Assembly (NCBI GenBank): GCA_947359465.1
Contig: OX375873.1
Location: 87,485,978-87,549,977, forward strand
Reading direction: 5' to 3'
Length of the DNA: 64,000 nt
Source: Metellina segmentata
Taxonomy: Eukaryota > Arthropoda > Arachnida > Araneae > Tetragnathidae
Positions 37,700 to 48,209 of the stretch are shown piece by piece. The notes below the pieces were generated by a model. The model saw nothing but the letters and a program-made list of their open reading frames with translations, was not told the DNA's origin and did no database searches. Position 1 is the first letter of the stretch. Every line of letters starts with the position of its first letter. A program made the translations under genes and the position numbers.

Positions 37700-38060
37700 G
37701 TTCTCTTAGGGTTTCGAAACCCTTATTGCAGGGAGACGTCTTGGTTTTTCCTCAGACACAATGAATTCCTTGGCGAGGGGCCGGTGTGAATGAACCGACA
37801 GAGGGGCTCGGCAGACGATCGAATAAATGTTAGGCTGAGGACGAGCGAATGAAAAACAGGGATGGAGGCTGAGGGAGAGCGCAATCGATCGATAGATAGG
37901 GGGTGGGGGATTCCTCCCGTCATGCTTCCCTATCGGATTTCCAGCTTCGACCACCCCTGCGGTTGGGGTGGACCCTCCCATATCATCCGCCATCGCGGAA
38001 AGGCAAAAGTTGGCTTCCAAAGACGGAGCCAGGATGGCAACAATAGGTCGCCAATTCAGT
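37700..38060. other. GC-rich block of unknown origin
   Basis: Markedly richer in GC than its flanks (cgaggggccggtgtgaatga; cttcgaccacccctgcggtt). Long frames on minus are proline/serine-rich without family motifs. Could be a LINE 3'UTR or unannotated TE; no TIR or TSD found. Confidence 0.3.
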
Positions 38061-38103
38061 GCTATCTTAACACATGGGTACACTGGGCCACAATTTTTTA
38101 CTG

Positions 38104-38225
38104 ATAATTTTATATGATATATGTGGATAATGTGGATAATGATATACGTGTATAATGATATGTGGATAATGATATACGTGTACCACATATATGTGTTTTA
38201 TATGTGGATAATTTTACTGATAATT
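38104..38225. repeat. Imperfect tandem repeat of gatatatgtggataat
   Basis: About six degenerate units of 15-22 bp. Confidence 0.7.
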
Positions 38226-39514
38226 GATAGTTTTATCAATTTAAGAGGGCCTGTGACTCTAAATATGAAAAAAAGTCCAATTTTGTTTTTATTATCTTAA
38301 AAAATAATATTGATCTTTCTGAATAAAATGACACCTGAAAATTGTTTTTACCATACGTAGAACCGAAAATATTCAACTTTTTATAAACATGACAGCTGCA
38401 AAACCGACGAGCCTTCATAATTTTAAACGCTCTCTTTCTCCTTTTGTGTAAAATGGGATTTCACTATTAAAAATCGATATAATTTGAGAAGTGCTTGTCA
38501 TAAATGAACGAAATTTTCAACATTTACTTTTCAAATATATTTCATTAATTGGTCTTCAGCAATTGTGTGCATATGTATTAGGTTTTTTTTTATCATTTTT
38601 CGAACTTTGTAAACTATGTATTTTATAAAGTTTTTGAACAAAATATTTTTTAGATTTTTTCTAATTGTTTTAACTAAAAATTCCGAAGACAATTTATAGT
38701 ATGAACTCTTAGAAGTTAATTGATGCAAAAATGAAGTGATTTGTTATAAAAAATTTTGCGATATATTAATTTTGCCCAACGTCAAAATTTCGCTATTTTT
38801 TAATTTTAATAAATAAAATTTTAAAGTTTTGAATATAATAAATAGTTATTATAATTTCAAAATACAATGTATACCTACATAAAAAGTTTTGGAACAAAAA
38901 CTTTAAAACTGAAGATTTTAGAATTTTGAGTCCCAGACTCCCTTAATTTTACATTTTAAAGCATTGTTCTTTGTAATAATCCAACCTTCATCTAGATCTG
39001 CCATCTTTGCCATTTTAATGAGCATTAACTTTAAAATAGAAATTCAGTTTAAATGTTTTGTTCAATCATTTTTTTTTCTGCGGATCAAAATGAAGCGTTT
39101 ATTTCTGTTATTTGAGACATATCTTTTTGTTTTGTTACAGTTTTGGTTAGGTTTGTAGCTTTCGTGTCATTTATGCCACATGGAGTTAATTTATTATTTA
39201 CGCAGGAACGTCCTTAAGAGTTTAACCCTCTGAAGGGTTAACAGTTCTGCAATCTACACTCTTCCCTGCATGATTTTAATACGTTTGGACGATTTTGAAT
39301 AATAGAATATTTCCTATAATTTTTCCAATTAACATATGTGGTTGAAAGTCATTATGTATGTAGTGGAGAAAAATAATACTGAACTACTAGGAAATTTTCG
39401 GACTCGTTGTGGGTAAACCCTCCTATGTCTCGAAGAGTTATGTCACCATTAACAAAACTGACTAAATTTTGAACCTTGTCATTAGAAGAATAGTCACTAG
39501 GTCTCGATCCCGTC

Positions 39515-39548
<34 letters not shown>

Positions 39549-39839
39549 CAGTACAATTGACGAGATATTAATCAAATTGTATAATTAATTTAATTGATAT
39601 AATTAATTTAACTGTCAAAAAGAGCAGCAAAATTCATACTCGATAATTAACTAAATACAAAGTAAAAGAGTAAAATGTTGTAACATTTAAACTTGAAAAA
39701 AATCTTTTAAATGCCTCAACTATTCGACTGTAAACGAAACACCAGAACTGAAAACAGATACCACGCAATTTTTTCACAGCGACCTCGAAAACAAATCTAC
39801 TGAAACAGTCAACGTTTCCTGTTCTTTACATTAAATTCA
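38226..39839. other. AT-rich DNA upstream of locus B
   Basis: A weak relative of the palindromic repeat family may lie at 39215-39510 (gtttaaccctctgaagggtt). A 32-bp poly(A) run is at about 39517-39548. No coding content was seen. Confidence 0.4.
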
Positions 39840-40132
39840 AGGCTCATGAAAATTAACGCCGTTAGTGATACCATCGCCAATTATGGCAACTCCTCCCTCC
39901 GTCCACGAACCGATCTCCGTCCATTTTCAGGACTCAGGGATACGGTGTAAGTTTCCGAATATCGAACAACCCTGGTGACTCATAGCATCGTCGAGAGACG
40001 GACTTCGCGGATAACAATGCAAAAATGGAGTTTAGAATAGGTGTAAGGCTGGGAAAATGTGAAACAACGCTGGAAATAATTGTCACCTTTAGTGCGAAGT
40101 GTCTATATGTGAAACATTAAAACCTGTCCACT
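39840..40132 (+). promoter_or_regulatory. Candidate promoter and 5'UTR of locus B
   Basis: A block of higher GC (cctccctccgtccacgaacc; repeated TCCGTCCA; cgtcgagagacggac) sits in AT-rich DNA immediately upstream of the signal-peptide ATG. No TATA box is clear. The assignment is positional inference only. Confidence 0.3.
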
Positions 40133-40220
40133 ATGCAGGTTCATTATAAACGGTACGATGCTTTCGTGGGGATTGTTTTATCGGTGGTCTCGATCACTGC
40201 TGCTTCCATGGTTCCCTTAG
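40133..40220 (+). CDS. Locus B exon 1: signal peptide
   Basis: ATG at 40133 opens MQVHYKRYDAFVGIVLSVVS followed by ITAASMVPL, with donor gtgagt at 40221. There is a basic n-region, a hydrophobic core (FVGIVLSVVSI) and a small-residue cleavage region (TAAS). Exit phase 1 matches the Ig exon 5.3 kb downstream. Twenty-nine full codons are far too short to stand out as an ORF. The start is the only ATG giving a signal peptide. Confidence 0.75.
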
Positions 40221-43200
40221 GTGAGTCTGTCTGGTCCTTGCCCTTAATCCTTACTTTTTTTAGTGGGACCCTTAGGGTTGTGTAATCACTGTATCACTTA
40301 CTTTTAATTACTTAGTAAAGTTGTCAAGCCGAGAATAAAATCATAAAGGATGATTATCAAGCGTTTTCTGGATATGGGTGTGTTTTCTTTGAATCCATCT
40401 TCTTTTTCGTAACACTTGATTATGAATTTTTATTCCGTATCTTATCCTTATCTCGTGTATAGGTTTTTAAAATTTAGGTTTTATGACCCGTAAAAGTTGG
40501 ATTTCTATAAAAGATGTCTTTAATGTATTTGACTTCATAATTACAGAAACAGGTGGAGAAACATGTCATTCATTGAAGACTGAAATTCACATAACAATGC
40601 TAGGAATTCCATTTGTATTTAAATAATTTCAATTCAAAATCATGAAGATATTAATCTGCTCAAAATATGTACAAAAAATAACATGATCTAGTTAAAGCAT
40701 AAGCCAGAGTTTTTATCATGATTTTACAATTGACAATTACCTACAGTGTGTAAAAAAAATGTTGAACTTATACTTCTAAATCCTTAACGGAAAACAAGTT
40801 TCACGAAAAAAAGGATCACACTTTATTCCGTGTCTGTAAATGCTGTTCTTTCGCACAGCAACTCTTATTGCAGGGAAGCCCTCGAAGGACATAAAACAAA
40901 AATCGAAACGTGAGATCGTTTGCTGACACATGCTCAGGGCTCTCTTTTCTTTTCCAACCACTTTTTTGAGACTTTTTTTTATTGGAGTATTATTATTGTA
41001 TGTCATGAATGTATATTTCCAATTGAAAAAGTGCATTTCAAGTTACTTAACTGTTATAGACCTTTAATTCAAAGGAATACATGTCTGTTCATATCCCTTA
41101 TAGCTTGCTTTGAAATTCCATATCTTAGCAAAAGCTTTGTTTTTGATGATGTTTAAGGTTTTAATTAGCGTGATTAATGGTTGAACATAAGGGGATAATG
41201 TCCCGAAGAGGCTTTCAGAGAGTCAATATGGACGATATTTAATTTCATCTTTTACAACCACTCCCCAAACACAAACGTCTTCAAAAAATCTTCGTCAATG
41301 CACTCTTATTGTATCATAACAAGTGAAAAATTTACTTATAAAGGAAATTAAATTTACAATAGAATATTGGCTTATCGATATTTTTTCATGTGTAGATAAT
41401 ATGTGAAGTAATATGAGAGGTTGTGTCACAGTATTCAAACTTGCTTCTCGTGTTATTTGATACCTGTTTACATATTTATTTTTAGATCCTGTATGTATCG
41501 TATGTTAAGTTTTAATAAACGTTAAAAAAGACGCTTTTAATACTTTCCTGTCGTCAAGTCAAGAATGAGGAGCAATATCAAAGGAATTGGGCTGTTCTAA
41601 ATTTCAAAATTCAATCATATTTAATACAAATTTTGAAAATTTTAGCAAAATCTTAGCTATTTACAGCACATTTGTCTTTAGTTATTGACCAAACCTTTTA
41701 GAGAAGCCCGTCTATTTTTAAAACCCTGCAATTAATTTGTTCAGTTATATTTCATATTCTAAAACATCTTTCGTCATAACATCAAAGCAGCTCAAATTGT
41801 TAAGAAAACCCGATACTTTAATTATTCTGTAATGGAACGAAGATATAAATTTTGCGACTCTTAGACTAATTTAAGATTACAATAAACATATAATTACTTT
41901 CTCATACAATAATATTACTTACTTCAATGGTTTTCAATCTGAGTCTGCAATCTGTAAATCTTTCTCCATTAAAATAAATATGTGTTGATGGAATTTCTTT
42001 ATTTAATTTAGAAAAATTGCTCATGCTTAAGCAATGATTTTTAATTCCTGTTCTCAAGCCTGTGGAAGAACTCAGTATTGATAGATTTTAACTAGTCTAA
42101 AGCTTTTTTACTTTAGGCTGCTTGTACAGCATTTTAACTTTTGATAATATCCAAGAATAAACGCTTTAAAATCTTCAAACACATTTCTGGATGATGTTTT
42201 GTATATTTAGATACATGTTTAAATAGGCATTTTTTTTATATCTATTCTGAGAAAATAGTAATAGAACATAATGTACGTGATTAATGTTTAAGACATTGTT
42301 ATAAAGGAAGAAAAATGCATTTTTTTATAGTCAAAAGTGTTCTCTGCGAATATTTTATTTTATTATTTTCTCCCATTAAAGATAAAAACACCAGTAGTTG
42401 GATGTAAAAATTAAAGCATAAGTTCTTAACTGTCTCGTTTCACTACTATCCTAAAACTTAAAGGTATTTACTTATCATCCCAAACAAAAACATAGTATAA
42501 AATATTATGCTCTTTTGCAAGATATTTAAAATTTTCTTCCTAGATGCGAAAATAGTTACATTTTGCTTTAAAAATTTATACCATCCTACTTAACTTTTAA
42601 CGTTAGTCTGAGATTAAAGCGGGTTTTACGAAACAAATTTGTAAGTTTTTGGTAATGAAACAAATTACAAATGTTCTGTAACCTTCCAATAAATTTCTAT
42701 TACAGCTCTAAAAGATCCATACACAGCTTTATACATACCTGAGGCTAAGATATTAATCTTACTTCTTTCTGATGAAATTGATTCATTAGCATTAACTTTC
42801 TAATGAAAAAGACAGAGTATGTGCGTGCAGCCTCATGCTACCGGTCGATTGGTTTAAGATCTGCCACGTGGTTGTGGGGAAAAGCCCGAGTCCTAAATTA
42901 TTGATTGGCTAAAATTATTATCCACTGTGACCATAGACTTAGCCAATCGGCTAAGTCGATTCTTGAGCTCAGGTGACTTTCCCTTCTGAGATCTTTCAAT
43001 AGCGATTCCTCCTAAAAAATGCATGAATTCTAATGAAGAAGCATGTGGAAGAAATTATTGATTGGTTAAAATGATAAAAGCACTAATCTGAGATTCTTCG
43101 ATAGCTAACCGGCCCAAGTCGATTCGTAAACCCATATGACTTATACTTCTGAGATCTTACTACAGCGACTACACCCATATGCTCCGTCTACTATTTCACA

Positions 43201-45855
43201 AGAATACTGATGGTTGGTAGATTTTATTCCAAGGCAGTCAACAGAGGGCGTTACTCATTGCTTCGTGTTTAATTCCTTTAGTTAGGAATTCAAATTTCCT
43301 TTCGTAAATCACGTGCTGCCACCTTATAGTACGCCTAGAAACTTTGTGAATTTGTTGTAAAACGGGAATAAATTGCAGAACATTGTATTTAATGAATTTA
43401 AGATTAATTAACTCTTGAATTAAATGAAAGTATTTAAATTTGTAAATGAAATAACAATAATATAATTTAAATACACAAACGAAATAATTTTCAATCGACA
43501 TGTATAAAATACATGACATGCAGATATAAAATACATGGCTTGGATAGGTCAGCGAAATATAAAGGCAGTTATAATCTTAGTAATTTCATATTTCCTAGTT
43601 GATAAATTTACTATTTACCTAATTTCACACTATTATGATTCGTAATTTATAATGACATTAAACACCACAATAATTTTTAAAGTTCTATTTCCCGAAATTT
43701 CTTTTTTTTTATTTGTCTGTCACTTTTAAAGTGTTGAGATGACATGCAGATATAAAATACATGACATGGGTATGTCAGCGAAATATAAAATAATTATTAT
43801 CTTCATAGTTTCTTATTTCTTAGTTAATTAATTTATTTTATGTTAAGTTTCCTTAGTTGATTAATTTATTATTTATCTTAATTTCACACAACTATGGTCC
43901 GTAATTTACAATAACATTAAACACCATAGTAATTATTAAAATGTTGTTTCTCAAAATTATTTTTTATTTTTCCGTCATTTTTAAAGTTTTGAGATGACGT
44001 GTAGATATAGAATATATAACAATGGTATGTCAGTGAAACAAAAACAATTATAATCTTCATATTTTCTAGTTGAATAATTTATTATTTACCTTAATTTCAC
44101 ACAACTATGACCGATAATTAATTATTACATTAAACACCATAGAAATTATTAAAATTTTGTTTCTCAAAATTCATCTTTTATTTTTGTGTTGCTTTTAGTG
44201 TTGAGATGACATGCAAATATAGAATACATGAAATAGGCATGTCAGTGAAACAAAAACAATTATTATTTTCATACTTTCATCTTTACTAGCTGATTAATTT
44301 ATACCTTAATTCCACACAACTATGATACGAATACTCGTCCGCACGAAAACACTGACATTTGAAATATGAGCGACATCTTGTGAATTATATAGCTATAAAA
44401 TAACAGAGCACCGATTGAATGGTACTATAACGCTTTGAAACGCACTTTGTCCGTCATATTTTGTCACTTGTCAACTGTCAGTGCTGCTACCAATTGTACC
44501 TCATCTGTTGCTAAAAAATTATTTCAACTGTAATCTTTCATCGATTTATTAAAGAAATATTAGATGGACTATAAATATGTACTTCATAGCACGAGTGTGG
44601 TTGATTGTTTGTCAGAGAGTTTTATGGCCAAGAGCTCTCGGTCAAACTGCGCCCATCACATGACAACGTCAAGTATAAAACCAGCTCGGTAGAGATGATA
44701 TTGTTTTTTTTAATAGTTAGTCCGAGTAATTTAACTCGGAAATCTGGTGACGATGAGAGGTTTATAAAATTATAAGTTTTGAATTTCAAATAAAATTATA
44801 ATCTCCTTAGGGTATTTAAGTTTTATTTTCAAACTGGCTCCGTTAGAATTACAAATTTTTTTAAAACTAGTTTGTCAAATTAGGAGAGGGGGGACGGTAT
44901 GTTGGCATAGATATTATAAAAGATCTGATCGAGTGATACACTAGATGTTACAGTGGTGAACAGAAAGAGGAATAGTTATTACAATAAATGATTTATTATA
45001 CACATCAGTACATTAGTTACAGACTATGGACATCGTACCGTCCACTTTTAATATCTATTCTAAACTAAACTTAAAAACTACAATCTCCTAACTTATTTGT
45101 TGATTTTTATTTGAAGCCATGCACTGGGAGGCTTGTCAGTATTTTACGTCTATTGAATTCATATTAAAACTACTTTAGATTTTTATCTACTACTTATTCA
45201 CAGCCCCAGTCTTCATCTTTATGCGAAATAACCTCCGTGAAACGGAGCTCAGATGATATAAATCTCACATATGTGGCACAAAGAAAATCCTCTCAATAGT
45301 ATTTTCTGTGCGTGTTATTATTTAATTTGTATGAAAATAAAAATAAGCTTCCAACACTTTCGAGGAGGGGTTTAGCCCCCAGAGCCTTCCCTCTGTATGA
45401 ATGTATGTTCCACTGTATGAATGTATGTTCCACTGTATGAATGTATGTTCCACTGTATGAATGTATATTTCAGTGTCTCTGCCATTACCAATTCCTCATT
45501 AACCTCATTGCAAAACCAAATTAACCAAGTGCTCTTCCATGTTCCTTTCCAGTGCCTCCGAAGCTGATCCCACTGTCGAGGAGCGCCCAGCTACGGAAGG
45601 GGGAACGTTATCACGTGACGTGCAGCACGAGCGACGGCTCTCCCCCGCTCACCTTCAGCTGGTCGAAGGACGGGGAGGGAGTGGAGGCACGGGAGAGCCC
45701 CCCAAGTCCCACCGAGATCGGAATCCGGGCGTTGGGCGAGTTCTCGTCGTCCCTGATGGTGGAGGACGTCCAGGAGCAACACACCGGCAACTACAGCTGC
45801 ACCGTGGCCAACTCTGCTGGAAGAGACACCGGCACCACCAGCCTCGAAGTCCTCT
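40133..45855 (+). CDS. sDscam-like gene, locus B (5' end: signal peptide and Ig1)
   Basis: Two exons, 40133-40220 and 45553-45855, splice in phase 1 (TTA G|TG gives Leu-Val) to encode a signal peptide followed directly by one complete Ig domain. This signal exon plus single-Ig exon layout is that of a chelicerate sDscam 5' cassette or first exons. The protein is incomplete: the second exon ends in phase 1 with a T, ready for an Ig2 exon starting in the same phase as locus A's first exon, but none was found before 64 kb. The gene lies 13.6 kb downstream of locus A's terminal exon on the same strand, pointing to tandem duplication. Inference: another sDscam paralog; other Ig-family receptors remain possible. 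Confidence 0.8.
40221..42879. other. Locus B intron 1, first part
   Basis: AT-rich. No exon, SINE or transposon was recognised. Confidence 0.45.
42880..43180. promoter_or_regulatory. Duplicated CCAAT-box-rich block in locus B intron 1
   Basis: Two diverged copies, about 156 bp apart (aaattattgattggctaaaa and aaattattgattggttaaaa), carry CCAAT motifs in both orientations (cgattggttt, agccaatcgg) and paired ctgagatctt. Possible internal promoter or enhancer, or just a repeat. Confidence 0.25.
43516..44325. repeat. Tandem repeat, about 212-255-bp units, four copies
   Basis: Units start at 43516, 43742, 43997 and 44209 with acatgcagatataaaataca, and contain tatgtcagcgaaatataaa, ttatttaccttaatttcaca and cattaaacaccatag. 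Unit three contains a small internal duplication. Confidence 0.85.
44560..44745 (+). repeat. Possible solo LTR or LTR relic
   Basis: A TATA-like gtataaaaccagctcggtag lies inside, and the right side aactcggaaatctggtgacg resembles an LTR end followed by a TGG-type primer-binding site. No second LTR or internal domain seen. Confidence 0.25.
45393..45473. repeat. 20-bp minisatellite, four units
   Basis: Unit ttccactgtatgaatgtatg, about 80 bp upstream of the Ig1 acceptor of locus B. Confidence 0.9.
45553..45855 (+). CDS. Locus B exon 2: complete Ig1 domain
   Basis: The acceptor is ttcctttccag and the donor is gtgagt; both ends are phase 1 over 303 bp. It encodes V(split)PPKLIPLSRSAQLRKGERYH, then VTCSTSDGSPPLTFSWSKDG with first Cys and Trp, FSSSLMVEDVQEQHTGNYSC with the second Cys, and TVANSAGRDTGTTSLEVL. 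This P-P-K...F-S-W-x-K-D-G...H-x-G-N-Y-x-C pattern is characteristic of Dscam variable Ig domains encoded by one exon. It is strongly GC-biased relative to its surroundings. The long ORFs in other frames here are shadows. Confidence 0.9.
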
Positions 45856-46474
45856 GTGAGTTCCCTTCTTACCCAGAAATTCAATGCATTGGATTGCAAA
45901 CTGTTTTTTGATAATAGCGCACAGAATGTAGTTGGTGATGTCGCACAGCAGGTTGTGGAAGCGACAGGTGCCCGAACCCTTTTGGGCCTCCAATAATTTA
46001 TAGAGGGGGCTGGACCCTAAATGAGAGGTGTAAATATTGCTAACATTATCAATGAATAATTAAATAAACTGTTTCAGCAAAACACCCTTTTACATATATT
46101 AGAATCGTATTTGCCCATCCTCAAATAGTTCTGCGCTCAGATGACAAAATGTTATGTCACGTTTTTTTAATTTTTCGTGACAGCAATTTTAAGGTTCAAC
46201 ATGTGGTTCTGTGGTTTTTGACTTATTACAATTTTCCCAATTTGTTTACTCATAAACTGAAAGAAAAAGACTTACGACATTTTACCACCTTCTAAACATT
46301 AACAAACCAGACTTCAGGATGGGACTTACTCATTTTTTTTTGGGGAAAAGTGACTTATAACATTTTGCCATCTGAGCACAGAGTTGTCCTAAGTCGTTTT
46401 CACAAGTAATTGCCAAGACAATGCAACACGAGCGCCACCTTTCAGGTGCTTACCCGATTGGCCCCCTTAGCTCT
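45856..46474. other. Locus B intron after Ig1, nothing recognised
   Basis: No Ig2 exon was seen here. Confidence 0.4.
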
Positions 46475-46895
46475 CCATATTGTCGAGATATCTCGTCCGT
46501 CAAGATCTGATCTGTTTTGCTTGACGCGTTATCGCGTAGAGACAAAACTGTCAGACTCCTTGGGAATGGCAATCCAAGTAAAAAGAACAAATTATCTCTA
46601 ACCCAGAACAGGAAACAACTTGGAACATTTTTTTGTATCAGAAGCTAACCACTACAGTGCAGTTTAAACTCGAAGATAAACTATTAGAAGGGTTAAACCC
46701 TCCTGATGCTTTTCTCGACGAGGTACCTAGTCATTAGCAAAACGAACCCGTCATTAGAATTGACCATATCTTATTCTCGTCATTATAAAAATCGGTAATA
46801 CCTTGATGACGATATACCTAGCCACGAGCAAAGTTGGCCAGGTCTTGTTGGACGAAGAAATCTCATGGAAACCACTTGGAGGAGTAATATTTTAT
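46475..46895. mobile_element. GATATCTCGTC palindromic repeat family, two partial copies
   Basis: 46475-46540 holds tcgagatatctcgtccgtca and agatctgatctgttttgct. 46690-46895 holds ggttaaaccctcc, tcgacgaggtacctagtcat, ccttgatgacgatatacct and ggaaaccacttggaggagta. The two may be one element split by an insertion. Confidence 0.55.
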
Positions 46896-47601
46896 TTGTT
46901 TTGGGCCTGCTTCCAAACGTGAGAGATAAATATTTTAAATATGCACACGTAATGTGGGTAGCTAAATATGAGGACCTCACGCATTAGTTCGCATGACCAC
47001 CATATCAGGAAACAATGCAGCAAATTACTAAGTGCCAGACTTCCTTGACCGACCATCTCTCTGAGTTTATGATTGAGGCCCAGTCCCTCCAATCTGTGAA
47101 GCAAGAATAATAAGTATGTAGATAATATATGGTTACTGATATGTATAAAAATTAATTGCTCCCAAATTACTCAGATATATATTATGCAACATTAAGCTTA
47201 CTTGGCTCAGGCAGTAATTTCCTCAAGTCGGCATCACTGATAGACTCTAGCCCTAGACCATTTTCTCTTCAGGTTAAATGGACCCTTTTGAATGGATGTT
47301 CACGTCATGACTTGATTAAAAACAGGGTTTACAAAATATCTAACAAAACTTGAATGTATACCATATATTTAATTTATTTAAAGTCTAATTCAGGGATGAT
47401 TTCTTTGCAAGTTAAAACTGCAATCTTTGTTCATATACTTCCTTAATGGCATTGTTACATTTAGCTTTTTAGTTACAACTTTTTGTTACTTCTAAGACCA
47501 TGACAGTGTGTTTAGGCAATGAGTAACCATTTTCATTGATAAACATAATCTATTTGTTGTTGTTGTTGTCGTGTCTGTGCATACAGTACTAGTGCAAAAG
47601 T

Positions 47602-47907
47602 TTAGAGTCCTCCAAAAGCCTTGTTGACAAGATCTGCAAGTTCTGGAGCTCGATGGCTATGGTGGATTTCGATTGGGGGTGCTCCAAGCTGAAAGAGGGA
47701 ACCGATAATGGCCTGGTGGTCAAAAACATGATCTGGAGTTAGTTGCGATTGGGGACAGTACCTGCAGATGGGATAGGATTTTATATTAGTTCGTGAAATC
47801 TTCATGCCTTTGAAATGTCCAGTACGTAGCCTAGCTATTGTAGAGGAGAGGTTTCTTGGGCAGTTTAGATCGGGGATTGTTGCCTTGCTAAAATGCTGGT
47901 TGTACAT
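47602..47907 (-). pseudogene. LINE ORF2 C-terminal remnant
   Basis: A 101-residue minus frame: STIARLRTGHFKGMKISRTN, then YPICRYCPQSQLTPDHVFDH and ELADLVNKAFGGL. The R-L-R-T-G-H-x-x-G, C-x-x-C and T-P-x-H-x-F-D motifs are the usual end of jockey-type ORF2 proteins. RT and endonuclease parts are absent (5' truncation). Confidence 0.7.
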
Positions 47908-48104
47908 AATCTATTTAAAAAGTGTTTTAAAATGCCAGTTTTTATTATATGTATAGAGTGTGTCATGGATAACATAAAATAATTTTTTAGTGAATGTGAA
48001 CACTTCTAAAAAAGCAACGTTATTAGGTCTGTGCTAACCACGTGTTGTTAAAACTCTTGAAAGAGTAGCTTTTGAAAGTAGGTAAGATTTAACGTGTACA
48101 TGCA

Positions 48105-48205
48105 TGCCCCCACGTGCACGTCTGTCTTTGGTTGGATCGAGTTTCGAGCAAGTAATCCTTCAGTTGATAATCCTCGATTCTACCCACTGGGCTACCACGG
48201 CCTCA
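48105..48205 (-). repeat. S1 SINE head fragment
   Basis: Minus-strand tRNA-like part: ggccgtggtagcccagtggg (box A) and tactcgctcgaaactcg-like box B; the body is missing. Confidence 0.5.
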
Positions 48206-48209
48206 ATGT

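Noticed and set aside
37706..38188. 160-codon minus frame in the GC-rich block
   Set aside because: It starts in a simple repeat and has no family motif, splice logic or start context.
44330..44360. Hammerhead-like actcgtccgcacgaaaacac
   Set aside because: It resembles stem II plus CGAAA, but CTGATGA is missing.
45539..45993. Other long frames over the Ig1 exon on both strands
   Set aside because: They overlap the Ig1 exon, whose frame shows the Cys-Trp-Cys Ig pattern and splice sites. The others are shadows caused by high GC.
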